Origin: CAYQOX01 sp964419335
GTDB lineage: Bacteria > Hinthialibacterota > Hinthialibacteria > Hinthialibacterales > Hinthialibacteraceae
Reading direction: 5' to 3'
DNA length: 64,000 nucleotides
NCBI GenBank assembly: GCA_964419335.1
Contig: CAYQOX010000009.1
Location: 1 to 64,000, forward strand
Each line of letters begins with the position of its first letter. Positions within the stretch are counted from its first letter, which is position 1. The notes beneath the pieces were generated by a model. That model saw only the letters and a program-made list of their open reading frames with translations, was not told where the DNA came from and searched no databases. Position numbers and translations under genes: made by a program. Positions 43,556 through 53,600 of the stretch are shown here, one piece after another.

Positions 43556-45133
43556 ATGAAGCCAAAAATTATGTTGCTTGTTTCATTTCTTTTCGTGTTT
43601 TCTGGTATAGGGGGACAGGCGGATGATGTAGATGAAAAAATAAGACAAGCCAAAGAATCGTCCGAAATCGCGGGTTATTCGATCAGCAAAGTACAGCGCT
43701 GGTTGTATGAAGCCGCTTTACCGAAGATCGATGAAGATACCGGGCTTTATATCGCCGATGGTCACTGGAATTACCGTGACACGGCCGCCGACTGTTATCC
43801 TTTTTTTACGTGGGCCGCGTGGCTGGTCGATCAGGATGTGTTGAATACCACTGTACGTCAGGTGCTGCATGCAGAACAGCGTTTGTGTAATACCTTGGAT
43901 CGGATTCCCGCGCCTTATGATTTAGAAAAAAACGAAGTACGCGACATTGACTATGATGAATTAATCTTTCAGGCCTCTGAATATGTAAAAGATGGATTGA
44001 TTGCAATCGTTGAAATCACAGGTGATGATGAATGGTTCGACCGAATGCGTGCCATCGAGGATGATATTTGGAAACATGCTCGCTACGAAACTCCGCATGG
44101 TATGATTCCTTCCAAAAATGTCGAAGTCAATGGCGAGCAAATCCAGGCTCTAGTTCGGCTTTATGGTATGACAGGTGAGGAAAAATATTTACGCTGGGCG
44201 GAACGTTTGGCGGATTATTATTTAGAAGACGAAGACTGGTATCCCAACCGGCTGCGCGATCATGGCTGCGAAATCATCGGTGGATTAGGGTTATTGTTGG
44301 GCGTGGAATCAGAAGTCAATCCAGCCAAAGCGAAAGAATACGCCGACCGCCTTAAATCCATGTTTGATACGATGTTGGAAAAAGGCTGCAACGAAGACGG
44401 CATGATGTACAACGAAATCGAAAGACGTAACTTTGGAGATGCCTATCGTAATTTTACCGATGGTTGGGGATATAATTACGTCGCTTATTTGTGCTATGAC
44501 ATGACAGTAGGGAAATCGACTTATCTTCCAGATGTGAAGAAAGTTCTATCCAATCTCATGAAACCCAAATACAAGGATTACCGCTGGGAGGGCTCAATCG
44601 ATGGCCATGCCGATTCGATTGAAGGCGCGATCTACCTCTTAAACCGTGTTCCCGTGAAAGAAGGACTCGAATGGGTGAACCGTGAAATGGCTGACCATGT
44701 TGTTTTTGCTTCAGAGCCTTTGGAAACAGCCGAATTGTGGGGAACCATGAAATTACAAGCCAATGGAGTACGTACTGTAATCCTGCATGCGCTGATGCAC
44801 ACCCAAGGGCTTGTAGCGCGTCCTTGGAAACAAGGATTGAAACTCGGTGCCGCCCCTTATCAAGATGGTGTAGCGATTGTAATGCAAGCCGAAAATGAGA
44901 CCTGGGATGGAATTTTGGAATTTGATATCCCCCGGCATAAACTCTATATGGGATTCGAGAAAGACTGGCCACGTATGAATACGATTCCCGAATGGTTTAC
45001 CGTAAATCCCGAAGAGACCTATACGGTGAAAATGGGTGAAGAGAAAAGCGCAACATACACGGGTGCACAGCTGCATCGAGGTTTGCAAGTTTCTATTCCC
45101 GAGGGAAAGAGTATAGAAATTATTGTTGAATAA
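43556..45133 (+). CDS. Exported alpha/alpha-barrel glycosidase-like protein
   Basis: 525 residues with a signal peptide (MKPKIMLLVSFLFVFSGIGG). Residues 40-400 show repeated amphipathic helices and the residue pattern of a six-hairpin glycosidase barrel: NYRDTAADCYPFFTWAAWLV, FQASEYVKDGLIAIVEITGD and VNGEQIQALVRLYGMTGEE. The region YRNFTDGWGYNYVAYL carries the usual aromatic and acidic residues of an active-site cleft. The C-terminus (about 420-525) is beta-rich. I recognise no exact family, so hydrolysis of a polysaccharide is inference from the fold. GGAGGAAG lies 8-15 nt before the ATG. It leads a same-strand group with the DUF6807 and SDR genes. Confidence 0.65.
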   Translation: MKPKIMLLVSFLFVFSGIGGQADDVDEKIRQAKESSEIAGYSISKVQRWLYEAALPKIDEDTGLYIADGHWNYRDTAADCYPFFTWAAWLVDQDVLNTTVRQVLHAEQRLCNTLDRIPAPYDLEKNEVRDIDYDELIFQASEYVKDGLIAIVEITGDDEWFDRMRAIEDDIWKHARYETPHGMIPSKNVEVNGEQIQALVRLYGMTGEEKYLRWAERLADYYLEDEDWYPNRLRDHGCEIIGGLGLLLGVESEVNPAKAKEYADRLKSMFDTMLEKGCNEDGMMYNEIERRNFGDAYRNFTDGWGYNYVAYLCYDMTVGKSTYLPDVKKVLSNLMKPKYKDYRWEGSIDGHADSIEGAIYLLNRVPVKEGLEWVNREMADHVVFASEPLETAELWGTMKLQANGVRTVILHALMHTQGLVARPWKQGLKLGAAPYQDGVAIVMQAENETWDGILEFDIPRHKLYMGFEKDWPRMNTIPEWFTVNPEETYTVKMGEEKSATYTGAQLHRGLQVSIPEGKSIEIIVE

Positions 45134-45221
45134 TTGAATACAATGAGCGGTTTAATGGATCGTGCCCAAGTTTTGTGTCTATAATAGAAAATTATTTTGA
45201 ATCAATGAAAGGGGTCCTTTT

Positions 45222-46391
45222 ATGTTTACTGTGGCTGTTGCCTTCTCGCTTAATCTTATGGCTGTGTCGGATGTGGAACTCACAAACATGCGGCCGAATG
45301 AGGTCCAAATTCCCGCACGGATACAATGGGAAGAATCGGAAAATCTTCGTGCACCAATCAATTATCAAATGAAGGCAGGTGGAAGAGACATCAAAGTCCA
45401 ATATTCTCCCATCGATGGTGGACAAATCTTTTATCTCATTCCACCAAACACACTTTCTGGAAATGATACAATTCGAGGTGAATTGCAAGAACAGAACATT
45501 GGTGGTAATCAATCAGACTTTCATTTTGTCAATCGCGATAATAAGCAACTCTACATTTATGAAGGTAATCAACCGGTTATGGCCTATAATTATGGCATGA
45601 TTTCACGTATTGGTGTGCCCAAGGATCGGGCGCGCGCGAGTTATGTTCATCCTCTCTATGGAATGGATGGTGAGATTATCTCCGATGATTTCCCTGAGGA
45701 TCATTATCATCACCGTGGATTATTCTGGACGTGGCCGCAAGTGATTGTGGGCGACGAGCAAGTTGATCTATGGCACTTGAATCTTGGACAACAGAAATTC
45801 GGTGAATGGTTGTATCGCGATCAGGGCAGTGTCGCTGCGTTGTTAGGAGTGAAAAATTATTGGCATGTCAAAGGAGAAAAAGCGGTGGAAGAAACCGCCG
45901 AGTTTGTCGTTTATCGCGCAGGTGCGATCGGCCGAGCCATTGATGTGAAACTGCGTTGGCGCTCTCTGGATAAAGAGGTCACGATCATCGGCAAGAAGGA
46001 AAGAGGTTATGGTGGTTTTTGTTTTCGCCCCGCACCTCGCGACAATGACAGCATTGTCATTACCACCAACGAAGGTCAGCAACAAGACAGTAACTTAGTG
46101 CCCTTTCCCTGGGGTGATTTTTCCGCAAAATTTCGCGGACGTGATACCATGTCGGGACTTTCGATTTTTGTCGATGAAAACCATTGGGGGTTCCCTCCGG
46201 GGTGGACATTGCGGCATTATGGCTTTCTCGGTGTAGCCTGGCCGGGGCATAAATCGGTGGAATTGCCGAAAGAGGATTCCTTCGAAGTAAACTATCGGAT
46301 TTGGATCCACAAAGGCGATGCTCTAGAAGGAAAAGTGGAAGAAGCGTACTCCTTTTATCAAGATCCCGTCATTCTTTCTCCTGTTGAGTAA
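45222..46391 (+). CDS. Exported DUF6807 (PmoA-like) protein
   Basis: 389 residues with a short signal-like N-terminus (MFTVAVAFSLNLMAVSDVEL). The body matches the DUF6807 family, formerly annotated as PmoA-like. The hallmark is SYVHPLYGMDGEIISDDFPE followed by DHYHHRGLFWTWPQV, with a His-rich cluster. Domain members also show LPKEDSFEVNYRIWIHKGDA near the end. The name PmoA is misleading since there is no methane monooxygenase relationship. These proteins are found beside Gfo/Idh oxidoreductases and glycoside hydrolases in polysaccharide-degrading bacteria. AAAGGGGTCC lies just before the ATG. Function unknown. Confidence 0.82.
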   Translation: MFTVAVAFSLNLMAVSDVELTNMRPNEVQIPARIQWEESENLRAPINYQMKAGGRDIKVQYSPIDGGQIFYLIPPNTLSGNDTIRGELQEQNIGGNQSDFHFVNRDNKQLYIYEGNQPVMAYNYGMISRIGVPKDRARASYVHPLYGMDGEIISDDFPEDHYHHRGLFWTWPQVIVGDEQVDLWHLNLGQQKFGEWLYRDQGSVAALLGVKNYWHVKGEKAVEETAEFVVYRAGAIGRAIDVKLRWRSLDKEVTIIGKKERGYGGFCFRPAPRDNDSIVITTNEGQQQDSNLVPFPWGDFSAKFRGRDTMSGLSIFVDENHWGFPPGWTLRHYGFLGVAWPGHKSVELPKEDSFEVNYRIWIHKGDALEGKVEEAYSFYQDPVILSPVE

Positions 46392-46452
46392 TGGAGAAAT
46401 ACGGATAGCTTTTAGTAAAATAATTTGATCAAACAGGAGGGAATGATCTTTT

Positions 46453-47154
46453 ATGAAAGTGATTGTCACTGGAGCCAGCAAAGGCATTGGTCGCGGTATC
46501 GCTGCGTTTTTAGCCCGTGATGGTTTTCAAATAGGAGCCTTGGCGCGTTCCCAATATGAATTGCAGGAATTAAAAAGTATGATCGAGGAAATCGGTGAAA
46601 AGTGCTCGATCGCAGTTTGTAATGTTCGTGATCATGAATCCGTGAAGCAGGCGATCCCCACTTTGGTCAATGAGATGGAAGGTGTGGATGCACTCATCAA
46701 TAACGCCGGTCTCGTGATCCGCAAAGATGTATTTAAAATCTCATTGGATGAATGGCATGCCATGATCGAGACCAACATTAATGGCGTATTTTATGTGACC
46801 CGGGCGGTACTTCCTTATTTTAAGGAACAAGAAAGTGGGCATATTATTACTATCTCTTCGGTCTCCGGCCATTTTCCTTTGCCAGGCGGTAGTGGATATG
46901 CAGCCAGTAAATATGCTGTTACTGGGTTTTCTGCTTCCATGTTACAGGAAGTGCGGCAATATGGAATCAAAGTCACGACCATGTTTCCGGGATCGGTGAA
47001 TAACCGGGCCCCACGTGATGAATCCGAAGAAGATGCCTCATGGAAAATCCAACCGGAGGAAATTGGTCAAGCATGCCGTGATGTGCTTCACACTTCACCA
47101 CAAAATTGTATTAGTGAATTGGAGATTCGACCATTGCGTCCACCCAAAAAGTGA
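46453..47154 (+). CDS. Short-chain dehydrogenase/reductase (SDR)
   Basis: A classical SDR, 233 residues, cytoplasmic. The NAD(P) motif is VTGASKGIGRGIAAFL, with ALINNAGLV. The catalytic triad is in ITISSVSGHFPLPGGSGYAA, with Tyr and Lys in YAASKYA. AGGAGGG lies 14 nt before the ATG. It is the last gene of the plus-strand group, followed 30 bp on by a terminator. It probably oxidises or reduces a sugar or polyol produced by the upstream hydrolases, but that is inference. Confidence 0.93.
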   Translation: MKVIVTGASKGIGRGIAAFLARDGFQIGALARSQYELQELKSMIEEIGEKCSIAVCNVRDHESVKQAIPTLVNEMEGVDALINNAGLVIRKDVFKISLDEWHAMIETNINGVFYVTRAVLPYFKEQESGHIITISSVSGHFPLPGGSGYAASKYAVTGFSASMLQEVRQYGIKVTTMFPGSVNNRAPRDESEEDASWKIQPEEIGQACRDVLHTSPQNCISELEIRPLRPPKK

Positions 47155-47184
47155 TAAGGTCAGTAAATTTATCGAATCAATGAG

Positions 47185-47211
47185 GGTGGGTGTTAAGCAC
47201 TCGCCTTTTTT
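47185..47211 (+). terminator. Intrinsic terminator
   Basis: A 9-bp stem with G-U pairs (GGTGGGTGT / GCACTCGCC) and a TAA loop, followed directly by six T. It is 30 bp after the SDR stop. Confidence 0.7.
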
Positions 47212-47331
47212 GTTTGGAAATAACGAAAGTAATGCCATCCTGTGAACAAGTTTTTTAAGCAATTCATTGTTTTTGCAGGGGTTATACAAAAGATTAGAAC
47301 AAATGAAAAAGAATAATTTTGTTTGATTTCC

Positions 47332-47359
47332 TTGTTTCATATCTATCATCGGGTATACT
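47332..47359 (+). promoter_or_regulatory. Possible sigma70-type promoter for nagA
   Basis: TTGTTT and TATACT with a 16-bp spacer, 47 bp before the nagA start. The -35 matches the consensus only partly. Confidence 0.35.
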
Positions 47360-47405
47360 CATGGCGGAATGCTTGGAAACTCATCTTTGATTTTATGAGA
47401 AAACC

Positions 47406-48629
47406 ATGATTGATATTGATCCGATTGTTCTAAATAATGTGACGGTGATAACCCCCTACCGCCGCGAAGAAAACTGTGCGTTGCTTCTTAACGCGGGCAA
47501 AGTGGTACAAATTGCCCGCGCCCATGAGTATGACAAAACGCACTCCGCTCATGTTTATGACTTTGAGGGACATTATGTTCTCCCCGGATTTATTGATACG
47601 CATATCCATGGAGGCAAGGGGTATGACTGCACCGATGAAGCCCCCGAAGCCTTGGATGCCATTAGTGAATTTCATGCCAGTCATGGTACTACGTCTTTGA
47701 TTGCTACTGTGCCCGCTAGACCAAAGTATCAACTTTTTCGCTGCATCGAACGCATCCGTCATTATTGTGAAAACGCAGGACCGCATCGCATCATCGAAGG
47801 CATTCACCTGGAAGGTCCATTTTTGAACCCCGAAATGCACGGGGCGATTCGTCCGAATTATATGACCTCCGCCTCGGTTGAATTATTTAACGAACTCCTG
47901 GAAGCCGGTGGGAATTGGATTCGTATTATGTCCATCGCGCCGGAAATCCCTGGGGCAATGGAAGTGATGCGGCGTGCATCCATGGCCAAAGCCTCAATGG
48001 GATATCAAGGAATGGAAACGATTTCGCCGCTCCATCTTTCGATTGGTCACTCCAATGCGCATTATGAACAAATTTCAGAAGCGATTGATTGCGGCCTTGA
48101 AGGCGTGACCCATATTTTCAACGCGATGCCCTCTATGCATCATCGTAATCCGGGTGTCCTGGGCGGAACCATGCTGCGTGATGAATTGTTCGTTGAGGTG
48201 ATCGCCGATACGGTTCATGTTCATCCCGCTATTCTCCAATTGCTTTTGAAAGTCAAAAAACCCGACAAGATTATCCTCATTACTGACGCGATTTCTGCCT
48301 CAGGCCAGCCCGATGGGGAATACAACTTTTTAGGGCAAGAAGTTTTCTTGCGCGATGGGCGGGCTTATCTCGCCGAGGCGCCCGATACGCTTTCCGGAAG
48401 TACCTTGACGATGGATCATGCTTTGCGGACTATGGTGAAGTATACCGACGCTTCATTGGAACAGACCGCTCAGATGGCGAGTCTCAATGCCGCCCGGATT
48501 TTAGAATGGAAATACCGACGGGGCATTATTTCTGTTGGAAAAGATGCCGATTTAGTGGTTTTGGATGATGATCTCCAAGTAACCATGACGATTAAAGCCG
48601 GTCGCATTGTCTACCGTTCCGAGGAGTAG
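47406..48629 (+). CDS. nagA: N-acetylglucosamine-6-phosphate deacetylase
   Basis: Amidohydrolase that converts GlcNAc-6-phosphate to glucosamine-6-phosphate, 407 residues. The metal motif is PGFIDTHIHGGKGYD. Further family motifs are EGIHLEGPFLNPEMHGA (EGP), LSIGHSNAHYEQ, VTHIFNAMPSMHHRNPG, and the catalytic Asp in IILITDAISASGQ. The amidohydrolase C-terminal beta sandwich (GKDADLVVLDDDLQV) is present. GlcNAc-6-phosphate comes from MurNAc-6-phosphate by MurQ (position 1), or from chitin and wall recycling. No nagB or transporter is adjacent. Convergent with the second GT-C gene. Confidence 0.95.
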   Translation: MIDIDPIVLNNVTVITPYRREENCALLLNAGKVVQIARAHEYDKTHSAHVYDFEGHYVLPGFIDTHIHGGKGYDCTDEAPEALDAISEFHASHGTTSLIATVPARPKYQLFRCIERIRHYCENAGPHRIIEGIHLEGPFLNPEMHGAIRPNYMTSASVELFNELLEAGGNWIRIMSIAPEIPGAMEVMRRASMAKASMGYQGMETISPLHLSIGHSNAHYEQISEAIDCGLEGVTHIFNAMPSMHHRNPGVLGGTMLRDELFVEVIADTVHVHPAILQLLLKVKKPDKIILITDAISASGQPDGEYNFLGQEVFLRDGRAYLAEAPDTLSGSTLTMDHALRTMVKYTDASLEQTAQMASLNAARILEWKYRRGIISVGKDADLVVLDDDLQVTMTIKAGRIVYRSEE

Positions 48630-48647
48630 ATCAATTTGTACTCATTG

Positions 48648-50003
48648 TTAAGAAAATGGCATTTTAACCCCGCTTTTTAAACATGTCCAAATTTGGTTGT
48701 AACTCCAACTCCAAAATCGGTCATGGTCAAACGCCAGCGGAACCGGTTCTACGGCCCATCCTCCCGGATAGCAAAAGGCTCCAATCCATTGTACGAAAAT
48801 CGCGTACAAGAGCAATAAAGTGAAGATCGAGGTAAGCGATTGAGAGATCCGAATTCGGGGCCAAATGGCGGCAAGATAGAGGATAAGAAAAGGGAGTGTT
48901 TCGATTTGATAGCGCGGCCCATAATGTGAATTGCCACCCCACCAGACAACATATTTCGAAAAAACAAGTAGCAAAATGATCGGCACCGGGATTGTATAAG
49001 CGAACAATCGCCATAAATCACCTTCTTTTTTCCAAATAGTCCACATTCCCCAAAAAGAGAAAAGCAAAAATGGACTAAAGATTAATAATCCCCGGCTTGG
49101 ACTGATCAACTGCCCTGCCAAGCCTATGTGCAAGGGGGTTGACCATGATTGCTCGCTTACCCGGTCTAGCTCCCAATGCAAGGAATGAAGTACGACATCT
49201 CCACCTTTCCATGAATCAAAGAAATAAAGGTTGTAGCCAAGAAGAAGCAAAGTACAGATTCCTGCAGGAATTGCGAACCATAATCCCCGCCAATGAAACC
49301 GAGAGAGCATCGCCAAACTAAAGATAACCGCAGCCGCTCCATTAACGGTCCGACACATTACCGCAAATCCAGCAGCCAATCCTCCCAGCACCATCCATCG
49401 CCTGATTGCCGGTGCCTTTTCGGTTTCAAACATTCGGCACATCGCGTAAAAACAAACGCTCCACCATAACACGCTAGGGCCGTGCTGCCATAAACTTTGA
49501 CCTGCGATTGGCCAGAGCGCGGTACCTAAGGTGTAGGCCGCGGTTAATATGAGGGCTCCTTTTTGATCGATTAATCGCTTAAGTGTTAAGTACAGAAAAA
49601 CACCCGCTAACGCGGTGAAAGTGGCCCCAGAGAGTTTAGAGAGATATTTCCAAACCAGGTCCCCTGAACCTTTTTCTATCATCCCGCCCCATACAAATGG
49701 AGCGAAGATGGGAGCCGCCATGACTCCCGGAAAGATGGGGTAGTTGGACAAGATGTGCTCTCTTTGCTTGGATATAAAATAAGGCATGGTGTGGTAGGGG
49801 ATATAATCATGGATATCATCAAGGAAAAATGTCCCTTTTTTCGCGAGATTCACAGCGACGAATACGGTTGGTGTGGGATCGCCACTGCTTATTTCCCGTC
49901 CATTGGCCATATAAATTAAAAATGGAACAAAAAAAATGAGCAACTTATGGCGATCAAAAAGTTGAGTAATACGATCAAAGTATGGAGGAGAGTGATTATT
50001 CAT
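48648..50003 (-). CDS. GT-C-type polytopic membrane protein (paralogue)
   Basis: 451 residues with about 10-11 hydrophobic segments (for example LLIFFVPFLIYMANG and LWFAIPAGICTLLLLGYNLY). The first extracytoplasmic loop has the acidic residues found in this class (SSGDPTPTVFVAVNLAKKGT). VVWWGGNSHYGPRYQIETLP parallels MWYGGMCWGPRYMYF of the protein at 37.1 kb. It probably transfers a lipid-linked sugar. It has no partner in an operon; nagA is convergent with it, 18 bp away. The function is inferred from the paralogous topology. Confidence 0.75.
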   Translation of the reverse strand: MNNHSPPYFDRITQLFDRHKLLIFFVPFLIYMANGREISSGDPTPTVFVAVNLAKKGTFFLDDIHDYIPYHTMPYFISKQREHILSNYPIFPGVMAAPIFAPFVWGGMIEKGSGDLVWKYLSKLSGATFTALAGVFLYLTLKRLIDQKGALILTAAYTLGTALWPIAGQSLWQHGPSVLWWSVCFYAMCRMFETEKAPAIRRWMVLGGLAAGFAVMCRTVNGAAAVIFSLAMLSRFHWRGLWFAIPAGICTLLLLGYNLYFFDSWKGGDVVLHSLHWELDRVSEQSWSTPLHIGLAGQLISPSRGLLIFSPFLLFSFWGMWTIWKKEGDLWRLFAYTIPVPIILLLVFSKYVVWWGGNSHYGPRYQIETLPFLILYLAAIWPRIRISQSLTSIFTLLLLYAIFVQWIGAFCYPGGWAVEPVPLAFDHDRFWSWSYNQIWTCLKSGVKMPFS

Positions 50004-50054
50004 TGATTCCTTATGTGTTTTTCCAACAATTTTTATATTATTTTAGCCAAAAGT

Positions 50055-50083
50055 TTTACGTTTTCGATACTTTCTAGTATAAT
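50055..50083 (+). promoter_or_regulatory. Probable sigma70-type promoter for the glycine-zipper lipoprotein
   Basis: TTTACG and a perfect TATAAT separated by exactly 17 bp, about 60 bp before the ATG of the next gene. The -10 is preceded by a TCTAG. Confidence 0.6.
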
Positions 50084-50144
50084 GAAGAAAAAAAGAACTA
50101 ACGAAAAGGAAATTTCTTAAAGGTCGTTAGCGGGAGGTGGAAAA

Positions 50145-50543
50145 ATGAATCGATATACCATAATACCCAGTTTGATACTCATAGCGGGATTGGCGATTAT
50201 TGTTACAGGGTGCCAAACCACTGCAGCCCAACGAGGCGCATTAGGGGGTGGTGCTCTAGGTGCTGCCGCAGGTCAGATTCTCGGTGGAGACACGGAAAGT
50301 ACATTAATCGGTACAGGGGTTGGAGCCTTAGGTGGCGCTGTTTTTAATGATTACGTCGATCAGCAAAAGAAAAATTCTTACTATGATGGTTATAATCGCG
50401 GAACAACTAGCTCGAGCCCATCAAAGCAAAGTAATCAGTCGGCTCCTCAACAGTCATCGACTCCTCCGCCAACTTCTTCGCAATCGAGTGATAACGTTCA
50501 AGAGCATCATCACACCCATAATCATTATTACTACGATCGCTGA
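50145..50543 (+). CDS. Glycine-zipper lipoprotein
   Basis: 132 residues. The signal ends with a clear lipobox, VTGC, so it is probably an outer-membrane lipoprotein. Residues 28-65 form a glycine-zipper helix (RGALGGGALGAAAGQILGG, then IGTGVGALGGAVF), of the kind that inserts into or associates with membranes. The C-terminal half is a low-complexity Ser/Gln/Pro linker ending in a His-rich tail (HHHTHNHYYYDR) that might bind metal. GGGAGGTGG lies just before the ATG. It has its own promoter and a hairpin terminator. Proteins of this type often accompany envelope-stress responses, but that is inference. Confidence 0.85.
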   Translation: MNRYTIIPSLILIAGLAIIVTGCQTTAAQRGALGGGALGAAAGQILGGDTESTLIGTGVGALGGAVFNDYVDQQKKNSYYDGYNRGTTSSSPSKQSNQSAPQQSSTPPPTSSQSSDNVQEHHHTHNHYYYDR

Positions 50544-50570
50544 TCCTGCTCTAATAAAGAGAGATAAAAC

Positions 50571-50600
50571 AAAGCCCGGAGGGATTCCCCCGGGCTTTTG
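50571..50600. terminator. Bidirectional intrinsic terminator
   Basis: AAAGCCCGG / CCGGGCTTT hairpin (50571-50579 and 50589-50597) with a 9-nt loop and T-runs on both strands. It can end the glycine-zipper gene and the minus-strand alpha-2-macroglobulin gene. Confidence 0.9.
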
Positions 50601-50621
50601 ATTTGATTCGTAACATTTTCC

Positions 50622-53600
50622 TTATTTCACTTTCAGTTCTTGAGGCGGGGCCGTCTTTTTGTTTTCAGGATTGTAATATTCATAGATGGTCGATTCCGGC
50701 GCTTTGGCTACCATCGGCAAGGTCGCTTTCATGGGAACCTCCAAGGTAAGTTCCTGCTTGCCGTCCATGGTTTTTATATAGATTAACAACTGCCGGCTCA
50801 TGACCGTATATTTCTCTATAGTTCGGTTTTCCACATATTCATCCAAATCAGGCGTTTGTACTTGGAAACCCGGAGGAATGCCGATATCGATCATAACCAT
50901 CTCAGCAGGGAAGGGAAGTTTGTTATTGGCTATAATCTGCGCCGTGACGGTATCATTGCGCCGCAGTTCACTGCGATCGTATTCTACTTTGATATCAAAT
51001 GAGTCTTTGGCCTCATGCTCTTGCCAAGGCATAAAGTACTTTCCCACGATTTGATACAGCAGCTGCCCCTCGCCTTCGAGAGTAATCTCGACCTCATTTT
51101 CATTCGCCTTGGCAAACTGGCTCACATTGATTTGCCGAAAGATGTCAGAATATTCTGGTGTGATTTCAATTTTCTCTGCTTGTTCATCGTTCACATGAAT
51201 GATGACTGTAGCATCGGCTTTTTGCGTACGTGATTGCAGCGAGTAAAGTAAAGCCTTAAGCGCCATGACGGTGCCATGAGTCGTACCCCAGGTGCCATTC
51301 GGGTCTTTTTGTTCGATCAGCCAGTTCAATGCCTTGTTTAACTCTTGAGAAAAGCGTCCATCCTTAAGCAACGCCAGACAAGCCCATGCGGTCGTTTCGA
51401 CAGAAGCATGGTTCCCTCGGGCAAAACTCATACTTGCTTCTGCTTCCCAATGCATGGTATCGCCCTTTAAAGCACCCAGATCCACGAGTCGATTAACGCT
51501 CTTCTTCGTGGTTTCATGACTAGGGGCGAGCGACAGGAGGGCGTTGCAGAGGATAGAAAGTGTATAGGCATCTTCAGCTTCGTTGGCATCGTTGAGCAAA
51601 TAGTTTTTGCTCTTCTTCAAGCGTGGATCAAGGTTATCGCTCCGACTAGGAGCCATTTGATTACTGGCTATATTCGGATTCATACGTGGGCCCATACTGG
51701 CCTTTTCTAAGGCATAAGCGACGTAGGCAGTTACCAGCAGATCATTCTCTTGGATGGATTTCCACATTTCGGCATGGGCGTATTGTTGATCCGGTTCCCA
51801 CGTACCATCTTCTTTCATTTGGCTGTAAAGCCATTCGCGAGTACGGGTGATGACGTTTTCGTCGATCGGATAAACCTGAGCCATATCGATGAATTCCATG
51901 AGCCCATAAGCAGAGAGGATTCGATTCGCCGGTGGATTACCGAAGACTTCGAAGCCCCCATCGTTGATTTCGAAAGTGAGCAGACGCTGATAGCCCAAAT
52001 TGATGTACTCACGCGCTTTCATTTCAATTTCTGGGGTAATTTGATCGGTCTGCTGCATATAATTCAGTGCAAGAATGTTTGGATAGGTGGTGGAACTGGT
52101 TTGCTCAAAGCACCCAAAGGGCATATGCAAAATCGCATCCAATCCTTCCACCACTTGGCTAAACATGCCGGGATAAATTTTGACGAACAGCTGATCCGCA
52201 CCCTCGATACGCCCTTGAGGATAGGTGATGGTTTTCTGAACGTTTTGCGAAAGCCTTCCATTTTCTGTTTGATAATGAGATTCGCCATTGGGACGTACTT
52301 CAATCGAACGCCCGATCGCATCGTTATCTTTTGAGCCCCAACCGTAGACGGTAATAGGGTGTTCACCCAGTTTCTTTGCTTGGATGCGGTAAGAAACCGA
52401 AGTCACTTCTTCAGCGGCAACTTGCACCGTACGTTTGTATTCACCTTCAAGTAAATCAAACCAACCGGTTTTTTCCAATTCTACCTCGACAATTTGTGGT
52501 TCATCCAGATAATTATAAACCGCCACAGGAATGGTTACTTCATCATCCTTGATCAAAGCGATCGGCAAATCGAGATCGATAAAAAAGGGCTTGAAGACAT
52601 TCATCGCTGAGGTCGTATCCCCAATGGCACCACTTTTGTCGTTGGCCATGGCTGACATACGCCATGTGGTAATGGAATCAGCTGCGGGCAGGGTCATGGT
52701 GATAAGACCTTGCTCATCCGTGATCATTTCCGGAGTGTAGAATAAGGTTTCAGGGAAATAGCGCCGTACGCGAACGGATTCTTCCTCCTTTTGTTCTTCA
52801 TCACTGAGGATGATTTTTTGCTTTTTAAGCCATTCTTGCTTTTCTTCTTCGCTCATCTCCGAGATTTCAGCGATTGTTTCCTCAAGTCTAAGTTCATCAA
52901 TACCAGCGAATTGTTCGGCTGCTTTTTGTAATTGTTTCTCATCGATCTCCCCATTGACCACCAAGGGGCCTAAGGATTCGCCGATCGAGTCTTGCGCTTG
53001 TTTGAGTTCTTCCTCGGAAAGTGTGTCATCATCCCTATCTACCATGGAGAAATAATAAGTATTTGCTTGGTCTTCCGCGGGTTTAAGAGCACTCATTTCT
53101 GCTTTTTGAGCCATCTCTGCGAAATTGTCTCGAATATCAGGACGTCCAGCAGAGAGATCTTCTCCAAACCGGCGTCTTTCTCTCTGAGGTTCATCGGCCA
53201 AGCCGAATTGAAGCGAATCAAGTTTGTCAACGCGTGCCGTTTTTGATTCAACGGCTTTAGCCATGGGCATGGCGAATGCTTCACCACGAACATCTTGATC
53301 CACCCCTCCAACACCGGCTCCACCCGCGCGTTGCATTTGAATATTATCTTCTTGCCCTAGTCGTCTTCCTTCACCTTCTAAAACTTCACCGTCTCTATCG
53401 AATCGTTTTTTGTATAATCTGACGTTGCTCTTTTTATCTCTAACAATATAACCAGTTCGAAAAGCCACGGTTTTGATATCGTCCTGGGTTTGTAGTTCTC
53501 CATCGGTTCCTGGACTGGCTAAGAAGAGGTTGTTATCCTCATACATCATATAGGGTTGATTCCAGGGATCGCTTAACGAAAATGCGGATAATTCTTTGCC

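Noticed and set aside
51750..52334. Long plus-strand open frame opposite the macroglobulin
   Set aside because: It is antisense to conserved macroglobulin sequence, has no ribosome site and its codon pattern mirrors the real gene.
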